Shown here in pieces: positions 16,895 through 25,164 of a stretch of 64,000 nt of DNA (within the stretch, counting starts at the first letter, position 1; every line of letters starts with the position of its first letter). The stretch is from Bin75 sp965223955 (lineage in GTDB: Bacteria > Nitrospirota > Nitrospiria > Nitrospirales > UBA8639). The translations under genes and the position numbers were made by a program. Where the stretch lies: NCBI GenBank assembly GCA_965223955.1, contig OZ245029.1, positions 1,736,001 to 1,800,000 of the forward strand, read 5' to 3'. The notes beneath the pieces were generated by a model, which saw only the letters and a list, made by a program, of their open reading frames with translations, did not search any database and was not told the origin of the DNA.

Positions 16895-18244
16895 GTGTTC
16901 AAAAAAATCCTGATTGCGAATCGTGGAGAAATCGCCCTTCGAATTATCCGTGCCTGTCGAGAACTGGGGATTAAGACGGTCGCCGTCTTCTCTGAAGTCG
17001 ATGCGCGTTCCCTGTTCGTGCGCCACGCAGATGAGTCCGTGTGCATCGGACCGGCCGACAGTGCCTTGAGCTACCTGAACATTCCCAACGTGTTGAGCGC
17101 GGCGGAGATCACCGGGGCCGATGCCATCCATCCCGGATATGGGTTTCTGGCGGAGAATGCGCATTTTGCCGAGGTCTGCGAATCAATCGGCATCACGTTT
17201 ATCGGGCCGAGTTCCGAGCATATCGCCCTGTTGGGCGACAAGTCCAAGGCTCGAGAAGTCATGCTCCGGCATGGGATTCCCGTCATGCCGGGCAGCGAAG
17301 GTGAATTGCGTAACCTTGATCATGCCGTGCAGGTCGCAGGCGAGCTCGGATACCCCGTGATGGTGAAAGCGTCGGCCGGAGGCGGAGGACGAGGCCTGCG
17401 GGTCGTCAGTCGTGAAGCCGAGTTGGGGAGGGCCATTTTGTCGGCCCAGGTGGAAGCGAGAACGGGATTTGCCCACGACGGCGTCTATCTTGAAAAGTAT
17501 TTTCCCGAACCCCGGCACGTCGAAATTCAGGTGTTGGCCGATGAACACGGGCACGCGGTTCATTTGGGAGAGCGAGACTGCTCCATCCAGCGCCGCTACC
17601 AGAAGTTGGTGGAGGAATCCCCGTCTCCCGTCGTGGATGACTCGTTGAGACGGGAGATGGGGAACGTTGCCCTCAAGGTTGTCAAAGCCGTGCAGTATCG
17701 GAACGCGGGCACCGTGGAATTTTTGCTTGATCAAAATCGAAAGTTTTATTTCATGGAGATCAATACCCGGATCCAGGTCGAACATCCGGTCACCGAAATG
17801 GTCACCGGCATTGATCTCATCAAGGAACAGATCCGCGTAGCCGCCGGGATGCCGTTACGATTTCGACAGAAGGACATTCAGTTTCACGGTCACAGTATCG
17901 AATGTCGAATCAATGCCGAATGTCCGGAGACCTTCGTCCCGAGTCCCGGCGTCGTATCACGATTTCACGTTCCCGGGGGGGCGGGGATTCGAGTGGATAC
18001 GGCCTTGGAAGCGATGGACCAAGTCCATCCCCACTACGATTCCATGATTGCCAAGGTGATTGCGCATGGCCAGGATCGCGCGGACGCTCTTGCCCGGGCG
18101 CAACGCGCACTCGATGAGTTTACCGTGGAAGGGATCAAAACGACGATTCCGTTGCAACGACTCATCTTGCGTGATCCCGACTTTCAAAAAGGTGGAGTGT
18201 CCACGAATTTTCTCGACCGGTTGTTAGCCGGCCGTATGCTTTAG
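16895..18244 (+). CDS. accC: Biotin carboxylase subunit of acetyl-CoA carboxylase
   Basis: 449 residues, GTG start. ATP-grasp enzyme that carboxylates AccB-bound biotin. It has FKKILIANRGEIALRIIRACRELG at the start, HPGYGFLAEN, the glycine-rich ATP loop KASAGGGGRGLRVV, RDCSIQRRYQKLVEESPSP and FMEINTRIQVEHPVTEMVTGIDL. Full length for the family. thiE follows with nine bases between, so it probably belongs to the same transcript. Confidence 0.97.
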   Translation: MFKKILIANRGEIALRIIRACRELGIKTVAVFSEVDARSLFVRHADESVCIGPADSALSYLNIPNVLSAAEITGADAIHPGYGFLAENAHFAEVCESIGITFIGPSSEHIALLGDKSKAREVMLRHGIPVMPGSEGELRNLDHAVQVAGELGYPVMVKASAGGGGRGLRVVSREAELGRAILSAQVEARTGFAHDGVYLEKYFPEPRHVEIQVLADEHGHAVHLGERDCSIQRRYQKLVEESPSPVVDDSLRREMGNVALKVVKAVQYRNAGTVEFLLDQNRKFYFMEINTRIQVEHPVTEMVTGIDLIKEQIRVAAGMPLRFRQKDIQFHGHSIECRINAECPETFVPSPGVVSRFHVPGGAGIRVDTALEAMDQVHPHYDSMIAKVIAHGQDRADALARAQRALDEFTVEGIKTTIPLQRLILRDPDFQKGGVSTNFLDRLLAGRML

Positions 18245-18253
18245 CACTATCCC

Positions 18254-18904
18254 GTGTCACAACCTTCCCTTTCCGGCGTCTATCTGTTGTTGGATGAGCA
18301 GTGGGCTCCCCGGCATAATCTGTCGTCCGTCCTGGAACTGGCAGCCGGGTTTGGTATCCGGTTGTTTCAATATCGAAACAAGACCGGATCCCCGCGGGAC
18401 GTATTTGCCAAGGCCAGGGAATTGCGAGAGGCTGCCGCTCGATCGGGTGCGTTGTTCATCGTGAATGACCGGTGCGACGTCGCCTTGGCGGTGGAGGCGG
18501 ACGGGGTGCACTTGGGTCAGGAGGATCTTCCTCTGGCTTTGGCGAGAAAAGTCATGGGACGCCATAAGATCATCGGCATCTCCACCCATCGACCCGAAGA
18601 GGTGACGCAAGCGACTCAGGGGGGCGCGGACTATATCGGATACGGCCCTCTCTTTCCCACAACGACCAAGGAGGCCCACGCGGCGCCCGTGGGTCTTGCC
18701 GGATTACGAGAAATTCGTTCTTTGACCCCGCTGCCGGTGTTCGCGATCGGAGGGATTACCCTGGATTCCCTTGATGGGATCATCGCCTCGGGAGCGAATG
18801 GCGTCGCCGTAGCCTCCGCCGTACTCGATTCCTCGAACATCGAGCAGACGATGCGTGACTTTGTCAGTCACTTTCCCGCACCATCCTCGCCACTTCCCCG
18901 ATAG
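18254..18904 (+). CDS. thiE: Thiamine-phosphate synthase
   Basis: 216 residues, GTG start. Joins HMP-PP and thiazole phosphate to give thiamine phosphate. TIM-barrel motifs are present: RLFQYRNKTGS, FIVNDRCDVALAVEADGVHLGQEDLP, GADYIGYGPLFPTTTK and VFAIGGITLDSLDGIIASGANGVAVASAV. The last 41 bases overlap the 3' end of bioD on the other strand, a convergent overlap that leaves no room for a terminator between the two. Confidence 0.95.
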   Translation: MSQPSLSGVYLLLDEQWAPRHNLSSVLELAAGFGIRLFQYRNKTGSPRDVFAKARELREAAARSGALFIVNDRCDVALAVEADGVHLGQEDLPLALARKVMGRHKIIGISTHRPEEVTQATQGGADYIGYGPLFPTTTKEAHAAPVGLAGLREIRSLTPLPVFAIGGITLDSLDGIIASGANGVAVASAVLDSSNIEQTMRDFVSHFPAPSSPLPR

Positions 18905-19601
18905 TTGAATGGTTCGCGAGTGTCGCAATGCCCTCTTTCCACCGTGAGTGCAGGTGGGGTTGAAAAGGGAGGGGACCCAGAACCGGCACGTCGCTGAGTT
19001 CGCGGATCAGCTTGACGGTCGATTCAGTTTGTTGCTGCTCTTTACGAGTTGTGTCCGTGTGATTGAGCAGAATCCCTACAATCGGAATGCCTGTCTGCCT
19101 GAGCCCCATGAGGGTTAATCGCGTATGGTTGATCGAACCCAAGCCGGTTCGACTTACGATAAGGCATGGAAGGCCCAGAAGCTTGATCAGATCGCGAACG
19201 TCCTGTGTTTGAGTCAGAGGCACAAGAATGCCGCCGACGCCTTCCACCAGCGTATAATCATGGTGAGCGGCAAGAGCGTGGTAGGCGTCGAGGATCGCTT
19301 CAACCTCGATGGATTGTTGACAGGTTCGCGCTGCTTCGAGTGGAGCCATGGGTGGGGGGAAGCAATAGAGACTGCGCACGTCCACGTTCTTGCAAGGCGC
19401 GAATAATTCTTTGAATCGGTGCCCATCCGACGTCGTTTCGTCCGGCGTGGTGCCCGTCTCGACGGGCTTCATGATACCGACCGTGCCTCCGGTTTGTTGC
19501 AGTGCTATACCCAAGGCGGCAGTCACCACGGTTTTCCCTACGTTCGTATCCGTTCCGGTAATGAATACCCCTTTCGGTGGTTGCAGCGGTTGGTCGGGCA
19601 C
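18864..19601 (-). CDS. bioD: Dethiobiotin synthetase
   Basis: 245 residues. ATP-dependent closure of the ureido ring in biotin synthesis. P-loop FITGTDTNVGKTVVTAALG at the N-terminus, MKPVETG with the substrate lysine, then EGVGGILVPL and the guanine-like specificity block ILLNHTD. It begins four bases after the stop of the upstream SDR gene, so the two are co-transcribed. Biotin is the cofactor of AccB, encoded on the other strand nearby. Confidence 0.95.
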   Translation of the reverse strand: MPDQPLQPPKGVFITGTDTNVGKTVVTAALGIALQQTGGTVGIMKPVETGTTPDETTSDGHRFKELFAPCKNVDVRSLYCFPPPMAPLEAARTCQQSIEVEAILDAYHALAAHHDYTLVEGVGGILVPLTQTQDVRDLIKLLGLPCLIVSRTGLGSINHTRLTLMGLRQTGIPIVGILLNHTDTTRKEQQQTESTVKLIRELSDVPVLGPLPFQPHLHSRWKEGIATLANHSTIGEVARMVRESD

Positions 19602-19605
19602 GTTT

Positions 19606-20379
19606 CTACCAGATCCGGTTGTCCATATTGTACACTTGACCGGAGATACCCCGAGTCGTGGTCAAGCGGTAGATGAAATCAGTGACATCATCGAGCGAAG
19701 GGGTGCGTCCCAGTACGTGGGCGTGGAGTTGGTCCGGACCGGGAAACGCGTCTCCGGCCAGGGGCGATTGATGCCAACCCGGAAAGATGGCGTTGACGCG
19801 GACGTTGGCATTGCCGAATTCCCGAGCCGCCGACTTGACCAATCCCACGGCTCCGGCTTTACAAGCCGCATAGGCTGCCTGTCCCGCTCCACCCCAGGCG
19901 CTGCTCAGGGAACTCATGACGGTGACGGCACCTCCACGTCGTTCAGAAAAAAGCCGCAGCCCTCTTTGAAGACACAGAAACAGGCCGGTGAGGTTGGTGC
20001 GCACCATCTGTTCCCACTCGGATGGCGTGATGCGGACGGTGAGGCGATTGACGGTTGTGCCCACTGACCACACAAGCGCATCCAGTTCGGGCCACACGGC
20101 TTGCGCCTGATCAAAGAGGGCGTGGGTTTGACGTGAGTCACCCATGTCCGCTTGAAAGGATCTGCCCTCTCGGCCAAGTTGTTCGATCTTTTGAACAACG
20201 TCGGCGGCTGAGTCGTGATTGGCATGATAATGAACGCCGACGTTCCACCCATGTTGCGCGAATCGAAGACACACCGCGGAACCGATGACCCCGGAGCCTC
20301 CGAGGACGAGCACCGTTGGGATGAAAGGGTCTTTGGAGCCTTGATCCTGGTGTAAGGCTTGCTTGGGTGCCGCAGGCAT
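19606..20379 (-). CDS. Short-chain dehydrogenase/reductase (FabG-like)
   Basis: Classical SDR of about 257 residues. NAD(P) motif VLVLGGSGVIGSAVCLRF, active-site serine in VMSSLSSAWGG, and catalytic Tyr-x3-Lys in AAYAACKAGAVGLVKSAAREF. The usual NNAG motif is replaced by WSVGTT. Tight coupling to bioD (four bases) suggests a role in pimelate or biotin precursor synthesis, as for dedicated ketoacyl-ACP reductases, but that is inference from position only. ATG 20379 is favoured; a TTG at 20412 would add 11 residues. The promoter region is filled with REP sequence. Confidence 0.85.
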   Translation of the reverse strand: MPAAPKQALHQDQGSKDPFIPTVLVLGGSGVIGSAVCLRFAQHGWNVGVHYHANHDSAADVVQKIEQLGREGRSFQADMGDSRQTHALFDQAQAVWPELDALVWSVGTTVNRLTVRITPSEWEQMVRTNLTGLFLCLQRGLRLFSERRGGAVTVMSSLSSAWGGAGQAAYAACKAGAVGLVKSAAREFGNANVRVNAIFPGWHQSPLAGDAFPGPDQLHAHVLGRTPSLDDVTDFIYRLTTTRGISGQVYNMDNRIW

Positions 20380-20454
20380 GCTGGAGTGATTATCCCGAAT
20401 GCAATACGGCAAGGCAAACCTAAAGATGGTTGTCTTGGTTCGCAGGGGCGTAGC

Positions 20455-20625
20455 GTAGGTCGGGTAGGTCTGGGTAGGTCGGATTAGGTCGGGTAGGTCG
20501 GATTAGCGAAGCGTAATCCGACAATTCCTCTTGATTAGGTCTGGGTAGGTCGGATTAGCGAAGCGTAATCCGACAATAGCGTAATCCGACAATAGTGTAA
20601 CCCGACAATTCCTCTTGATTAGCGT
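20455..20625. repeat. Nested and slipped REP tract, partly coding
   Basis: Complete GGATTA-class REPs at 20493-20522 and 20545-20574, surrounded by partial units (GTAGGTCGGGTAGGTCTGGG, ATAGCGTAATCCGACA, ATAGTGTAACCCGACA). The segment AATTCCTCTTGATTAG occurs three times. This looks like tandem slippage of REP halves. On the minus strand the tract is read as the C-terminus of the sulfotransferase pseudogene. Confidence 0.85.
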
Positions 20626-21593
20626 GGCGTAGTCAAGGGGAAGACCTCGCAGCCTCTTGAGGGGTCTGAGGATACGCCTGAGCGTCGCGAAACGTCGGAT
20701 CCTCTCTTCCATGCGGACCTCGAACGAAGACAAGTTGAACCACGCGCGCGCCAGGATCGTTGCCGCCTTCGGCGCCGGAACGGGGCGCGTCGCTTGCGGT
20801 TCGGCCTTGCGGGCTGGAACGGCAATCGTCGTGCGGCCGTCGTCGAAGCCGCAGCCGGTGAAGTCGAGGTCGGCGGCATAGACGTCCTCGACCAGCCGCC
20901 GCGTCGCGTCGTCGTAGTACGCGCGGTATTCCTCTCCGCGCTCAATGCCGGGGCCGGCGGAGTTGCGCTCGGGGAGCGCGATGGTGGGCAGGCCCAGCAT
21001 GTCTCCCAGGCGCCGGAAATCCGCCTCCATGTTCTCGACCGTGCCGATGAACGAAAGCGGATCGCCGTTGACGCGCGGGACGCCGAACAAGCGCTCGCGG
21101 TGGCAGTCGGGGAGGAAATCCGTCTGCGCCCGGGCGTGGCCGGTCACGAAACCGAGGTGGCGAAGCTTGACTCGTCCCGGGCCGTATTCGCGTTCGCTGT
21201 GTGCGCGGAAGAAATCGCGGGCATCCCGGCCCCACAGTGTGCCGAAGTCACTGAGCACGTCGCGGCACAACTCGGCGAACTCCCGAAGCGTGCCGTAGCC
21301 GGTGGGATGGGCCCGCGCCTCGCCGGATTGCACTTGCGCGAGCCGGCTGAGGTAGAGGTACAGTCAAACGAACCGTTCGTACGGGTTACGCACGAAGGAG
21401 AACGTGGCGTAGTCCGGGTAGAGGTTCATGATCCGCGCCACCGCCTGGATGCGGTCGGACAGGAGTCCTCCGTACCAGTAGAGTTTCATGCTGTGTGACG
21501 GCCCTTGCCGTGCATCGAAAACCAGTCCGGCACGGTCGTGCTGGCGCATTTCGGCACCTTCACGTAGATGCATTTGTACCAGTGCGAGATCAC
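20503..21593 (-). pseudogene. Sulfotransferase (family 2), frameshifted and interrupted by an in-frame TGA
   Basis: Reads from a GTG at 21593 that overlaps the stop of the preceding glycosyltransferase (GTGA): SHWYKCIYVKVPKCASTT, the PAPS-binding 5' loop. That frame stops at 21486-21488. The protein resumes one frame over (YWYGGLLSDRIQAVARIMNLYPDYATFSFVRNPYERF, the 3'-phosphate motif) until a TGA at 21364-21366. It then continues in the same frame through LYLYLSRLAQVQ to 20503. The TGA sits where the family has serine (RFVSLY). The last 37 or so codons are REP sequence (GLRFANPTY). Two lesions and a repeat-made tail say the gene is broken; assembly error could explain one of them. It was the last gene of the polysaccharide operon. 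Confidence 0.8.
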
Positions 21594-24545
21594 CGCTCCG
21601 GTCCTCCATCGTCCGGTCCGGGCGGCGGCGGCGCGCCGTCGATCCCGGCAAGCGCCGGATGCCAGCCCGGGTACACGGCTTCCGCCTGGGCCAGGAAGTC
21701 ATCGTCGTCCATCTCCCAGGTATGTTGCTCGCCGTGCCGGACCTGCACGAAGCCGGCGTCGTGGGTGCGGTAGACGCCACCGCCGGCGCGAAGGACGTCG
21801 TTGATAAGCGCTTCGTCTTCGTGGCGGCGCACCCGCCGCCAGCCGCCCACGCGCTCGAGTTCCGCCTTGGCGATGAGCATGGTGCCGCCGGTGATGGAGC
21901 GGGACCAGGTCTCGCTTCGCACGCGGCGGCGGCGCACGGTGCGGTCCGGGCGCGACAGATAGACGGTCGCGGGGAACTTGCCGACGAGCGCCGCGCCGGA
22001 GTACTCGTGCGCGAGCACGAGGTCCCAGAGGTGCTCGGCGCCATAGACGTCGTCGTCATCCATCTTGGCCAGCAAGGGTCCGTTCGCTTCGGCCGTCGCC
22101 GCGTTCAGCACCGAGCCGAGGGCGTGACCTTCGTCGAGACGCAGCACCGTCACCGGATGCGCCAGACCGGCCATGGCGTGCTCGACAGCGGCCGGTTCGA
22201 AGCCCTGGCCGTGCAGGGCCAGCACCAATTCCAGACGCGGATAGCGCTGCTTCGCGACGTTCGCGATCGCCCGCGTCAGGAGCGCCGGTCGCCGGGTCGC
22301 GAGCAGCACCGACACGCGGGGGACTTCGGGGGGATCGGCGAGCGCGGCCTCGCAGACCTGCCGGGCGCGGGCGCGCAGCGAATGGCCGCGCAGGGCCGCG
22401 CGCCGCGGGGCCGGAGTTGTCGATGCCGGCGGTCATGAGTTCGTACAGCTCCGAGCCGATCAACTCTTCAAGCGCCGGGTCGCGGTCCGCCAGGTGGATG
22501 GGCACGCCGCACGCCGCCAGGCGAACCAGCGTGCCGGCGCGTTCGGCCGCGCCGGCGTGAAAGGCCCGCACGTCTTCCAGGTGGTGGCAGTGCAGGAGGG
22601 CGTTTCGGTCCGCGGCCGTCACCACACGATGCGCCGCGACCCCGGGCGGGAGCAGGTGTCGCGGCCCCAGGGCCGCGACGCGGTGCTCCACCTCCTGCAC
22701 CCAGTCCATCGGATTGTGCACTGCGGGGTCGAACGCGGGCACCGACAGCGCGCGCGCCTCGGACAGCACGACCACCGGCACATCGAGGCTTACCGCCTCG
22801 GTCGCTTCGGCCGGCGTATCGGCCAGCACGACGTCCACGTGCCGGCCGGCCAGGCCATGCGCCACCCGCGAAGACGCCCGGAACACGGCCCGGGCGCGCT
22901 CGCCCAGCACGGCGATCCCGGCGCCGAGCGCCGGATCTTCGTGCGCCCGGGCCGGCGTTGCCGGGGCGGACGGCACCGGCAGACTGTTGCGTGCGTGGCG
23001 CAGTTGCCAGCGCAGTGCCCCGGCCAGCCACTTGAGAAACCGCCACCCGGTGCGAAGCCCTCGCACGTGCCGCGCCTCGGCCCACACCCGGGCCGCGGCG
23101 GCGCGAACGCCCTGGCGCTTCCACGGGCGCATGGCCCGGCGGCCGATGCGGAGCGCGCGGCCAAGGGTAAAACCCGGCGCGAGCGCCGTTGCCTTCACGG
23201 TCCGCGCGTCGCCGAAGTCCGCCGCGGTCCGGCCCGTGCGCCGGGCGCGATGGAGGGCCCACGCCCGGGCGATGGACACGCGCGAGCCGTCCTTCAGGAG
23301 GGCGGTCGCCGTCACCGCGTCGCCCAGCGCGGCGCGAAGTCCCTGCACGAGGCCGCGGCGCAACACCGCGGCGGCGGGAAGCGTGACGTGGAACGGCGAG
23401 TTCGGAAACTCCTCGAGCGCCGGGCGCTCGGGCGCGACGCGCACGTTCGGGTCCGGTCCCAACTGCTCCGCGAGCCAGGCGAGACCGTCGTCGTCCCGGC
23501 CGGCCGGTGTCTCGATCCGGACCACCAGGTCTCCCGCCGGGTCGGCCAGCAGATCACGGGCGACCTCGAAAAGCCGCTCGGCGCATTGCTCCCCGGCCTC
23601 GACGGTAACCACGTGCCGCGGCACCGTGAAGGTCCGGCCCGGCGAGAGCCGGCGAAAGCCGGGGTCCGGGATCAGGTGCGCGAGCTTCTCGCCCTGGAGG
23701 TCCTGGTCCCGCTCCTTCTTTTCTCGATCCTCCGCCCAGCGCCCCTGGTGCCAGCCGAAGGCGTCCCGTACCGGAACCAGCAGCCCGCCCCGGCACCACA
23801 CGCGGTAGCCCAGCTCGGTGTCCTCTCCGCCGTAGCGGGTGAACGACTCGTCGGAGCCGCCCACCTCGTGGTAGAACGCTTTGGCAATGCCGAAGTTGTT
23901 GCCGGTCACGGCCCTGAACAGGTCGTCGTGTTTCGAGGTCAGGTCGCCGGTGCGGGCCATGTGGCGCTCCGACCAGGGCGGGTCGCAGGGCCGATCCGCG
24001 AACAGGTCCCGGAGCGACGCGGGCCGGTGGCGGATCGCCTCCACGTCGATCCCCGCCACCGACACGTATGCACAGAAACCGAGCGTCAGCGCGTCCGAGA
24101 CGGCGTGGTGCCGGCGGGCGTGGGCGGCGAGCAGCCCTGCCTCCGCGATCACGTCGCCGTCGAGAAATACCAGCACGTCGTGCGTCGCGGCGCGCGCACC
24201 CGCGTTTCGCGCCCGAGCGAGCCCGAACCCGCGCCGCTCCTGGCGCACCAGCCTGACGTCGAGCGGGGTCGAGGGAGGGACCGACAGGGGCGGGCAGGAA
24301 CCGTCATCGACGATCACGACCTCGAACAGGTCCCGAGGGTAGATCTGCCCCTCCAGCCCCGCGAGTGTCAGCGCGAGCGCCTTGGGCGCCTCGAAACAGG
24401 GCACGATGACGCTGACCGGGAGGGTGGGCGTGAACGTCGTCGCCTCCGGCAGCCGCACTTGGCGCCAGTCGTTGTAGCGCACCGCGGCGGGACGCGGTGC
24501 GCCCGCGGGCGCAGCCTCACGGCCGTGTTCCGAGGTCATGGGCAC
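21590..24545 (-). pseudogene. Large family 2 glycosyltransferase, two-domain, frameshifted near codon 710
   Basis: GTG 24545 five bases after GGAGGG. The N-terminal GT2 domain is typical: VSVIVPCFEAPKALALTLAGL, VVIVDDGS, LARARNAGARAA, VLVFLDGDV, then the GT2 C-region GGSDESFTRYGGEDTELGYRVWCRGG. A poorly conserved Arg/Ala-rich middle follows. The frame in which the gene begins degenerates into Arg/Pro repeats after LYELMTAGIDN (about 22425). The neighbouring frame continues sensibly (RAALRGHSLRARARQVCEAAL) into a second GT domain, VSVLLATRRPALLTRAI to MDDDDVYG and IDGAPPP. Removing one base near 22425 restores a single protein of about 985 residues. Its end overlaps the sulfotransferase start (GTGA). 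It may be a sequencing error or a true lesion. Both domains would transfer sugars to the same polymer. Confidence 0.8.
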
Positions 24546-25164
24546 GGGAACCCTCCTTGAACGTCATGGACCACCGGGGCTGTCGCCGTAGGGTTCTGTA
24601 TACGCAGGCTGCGCACAGTTTCAGGTCCAGACACGGGCTTATGGTCGCGATGTAGAAATTGTCATAACGGAGCTTGTGCCGTGGATGCATGTTATAGGTG
24701 CCACGGGCCTGGGCCAGCCCCGCAATGCCCGGACGCACCCGCAGGCGCCTTGAGAAGCCGGGGACCGCGAATTCGATCCACTCGGCCAGCTCCGGGCGCT
24801 CGGGACGGGGACCCACCAGGCTCATCTCACCCTTGACGACGTTGATCACCTGCGGCAGTTCGTCGAGATGAAACCGGCGCAACATCCGGCCGACCGTGGT
24901 GGTGCGCGCATCCCGCCACGCTGCCCACACCGGTCCGGTGCGCTCCTCTGCCCCCTTGACCATGGTGCGGAACTTGAGAATGTGGAAGACCCGTCCGCCC
25001 CGGCCCAGCCGGGGCTGGCGGTAGAGCACGGGGCCGCGGTCTTCGATCCGGATCGCCAGCGCGATGGCAACCCCCAGCACCAGCCACAGCGGAAACAGCA
25101 GCACCAGGGCGAGCCCGACCAGCGTCAGGTCGAAGGGGCGCTTGTAGCCTTCACGGCCGCGCAT
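24517..25164 (-). CDS. Undecaprenyl-phosphate sugar-1-phosphate transferase (initiating)
   Basis: Bacterial sugar transferase of the short, PglC-like form. It has one N-terminal membrane helix (FDLTLVGLALVLLFPLWLVLGVAIAL), then GPVLYRQPRLGRGGRVFHILKFRTM, the catalytic-site LDELPQVINVVKGEMSLVGPRPERPE, and RVRPGIAGLAQARG. It puts the first sugar phosphate on the lipid carrier and so starts the repeat unit. ATG 25164 follows AGGAG. It overlaps the ligase stop by 14 bases and the following glycosyltransferase by 29, so it is translationally coupled to both. Confidence 0.93.
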   Translation of the reverse strand: MRGREGYKRPFDLTLVGLALVLLFPLWLVLGVAIALAIRIEDRGPVLYRQPRLGRGGRVFHILKFRTMVKGAEERTGPVWAAWRDARTTTVGRMLRRFHLDELPQVINVVKGEMSLVGPRPERPELAEWIEFAVPGFSRRLRVRPGIAGLAQARGTYNMHPRHKLRYDNFYIATISPCLDLKLCAACVYRTLRRQPRWSMTFKEGSRAHDLGTRP

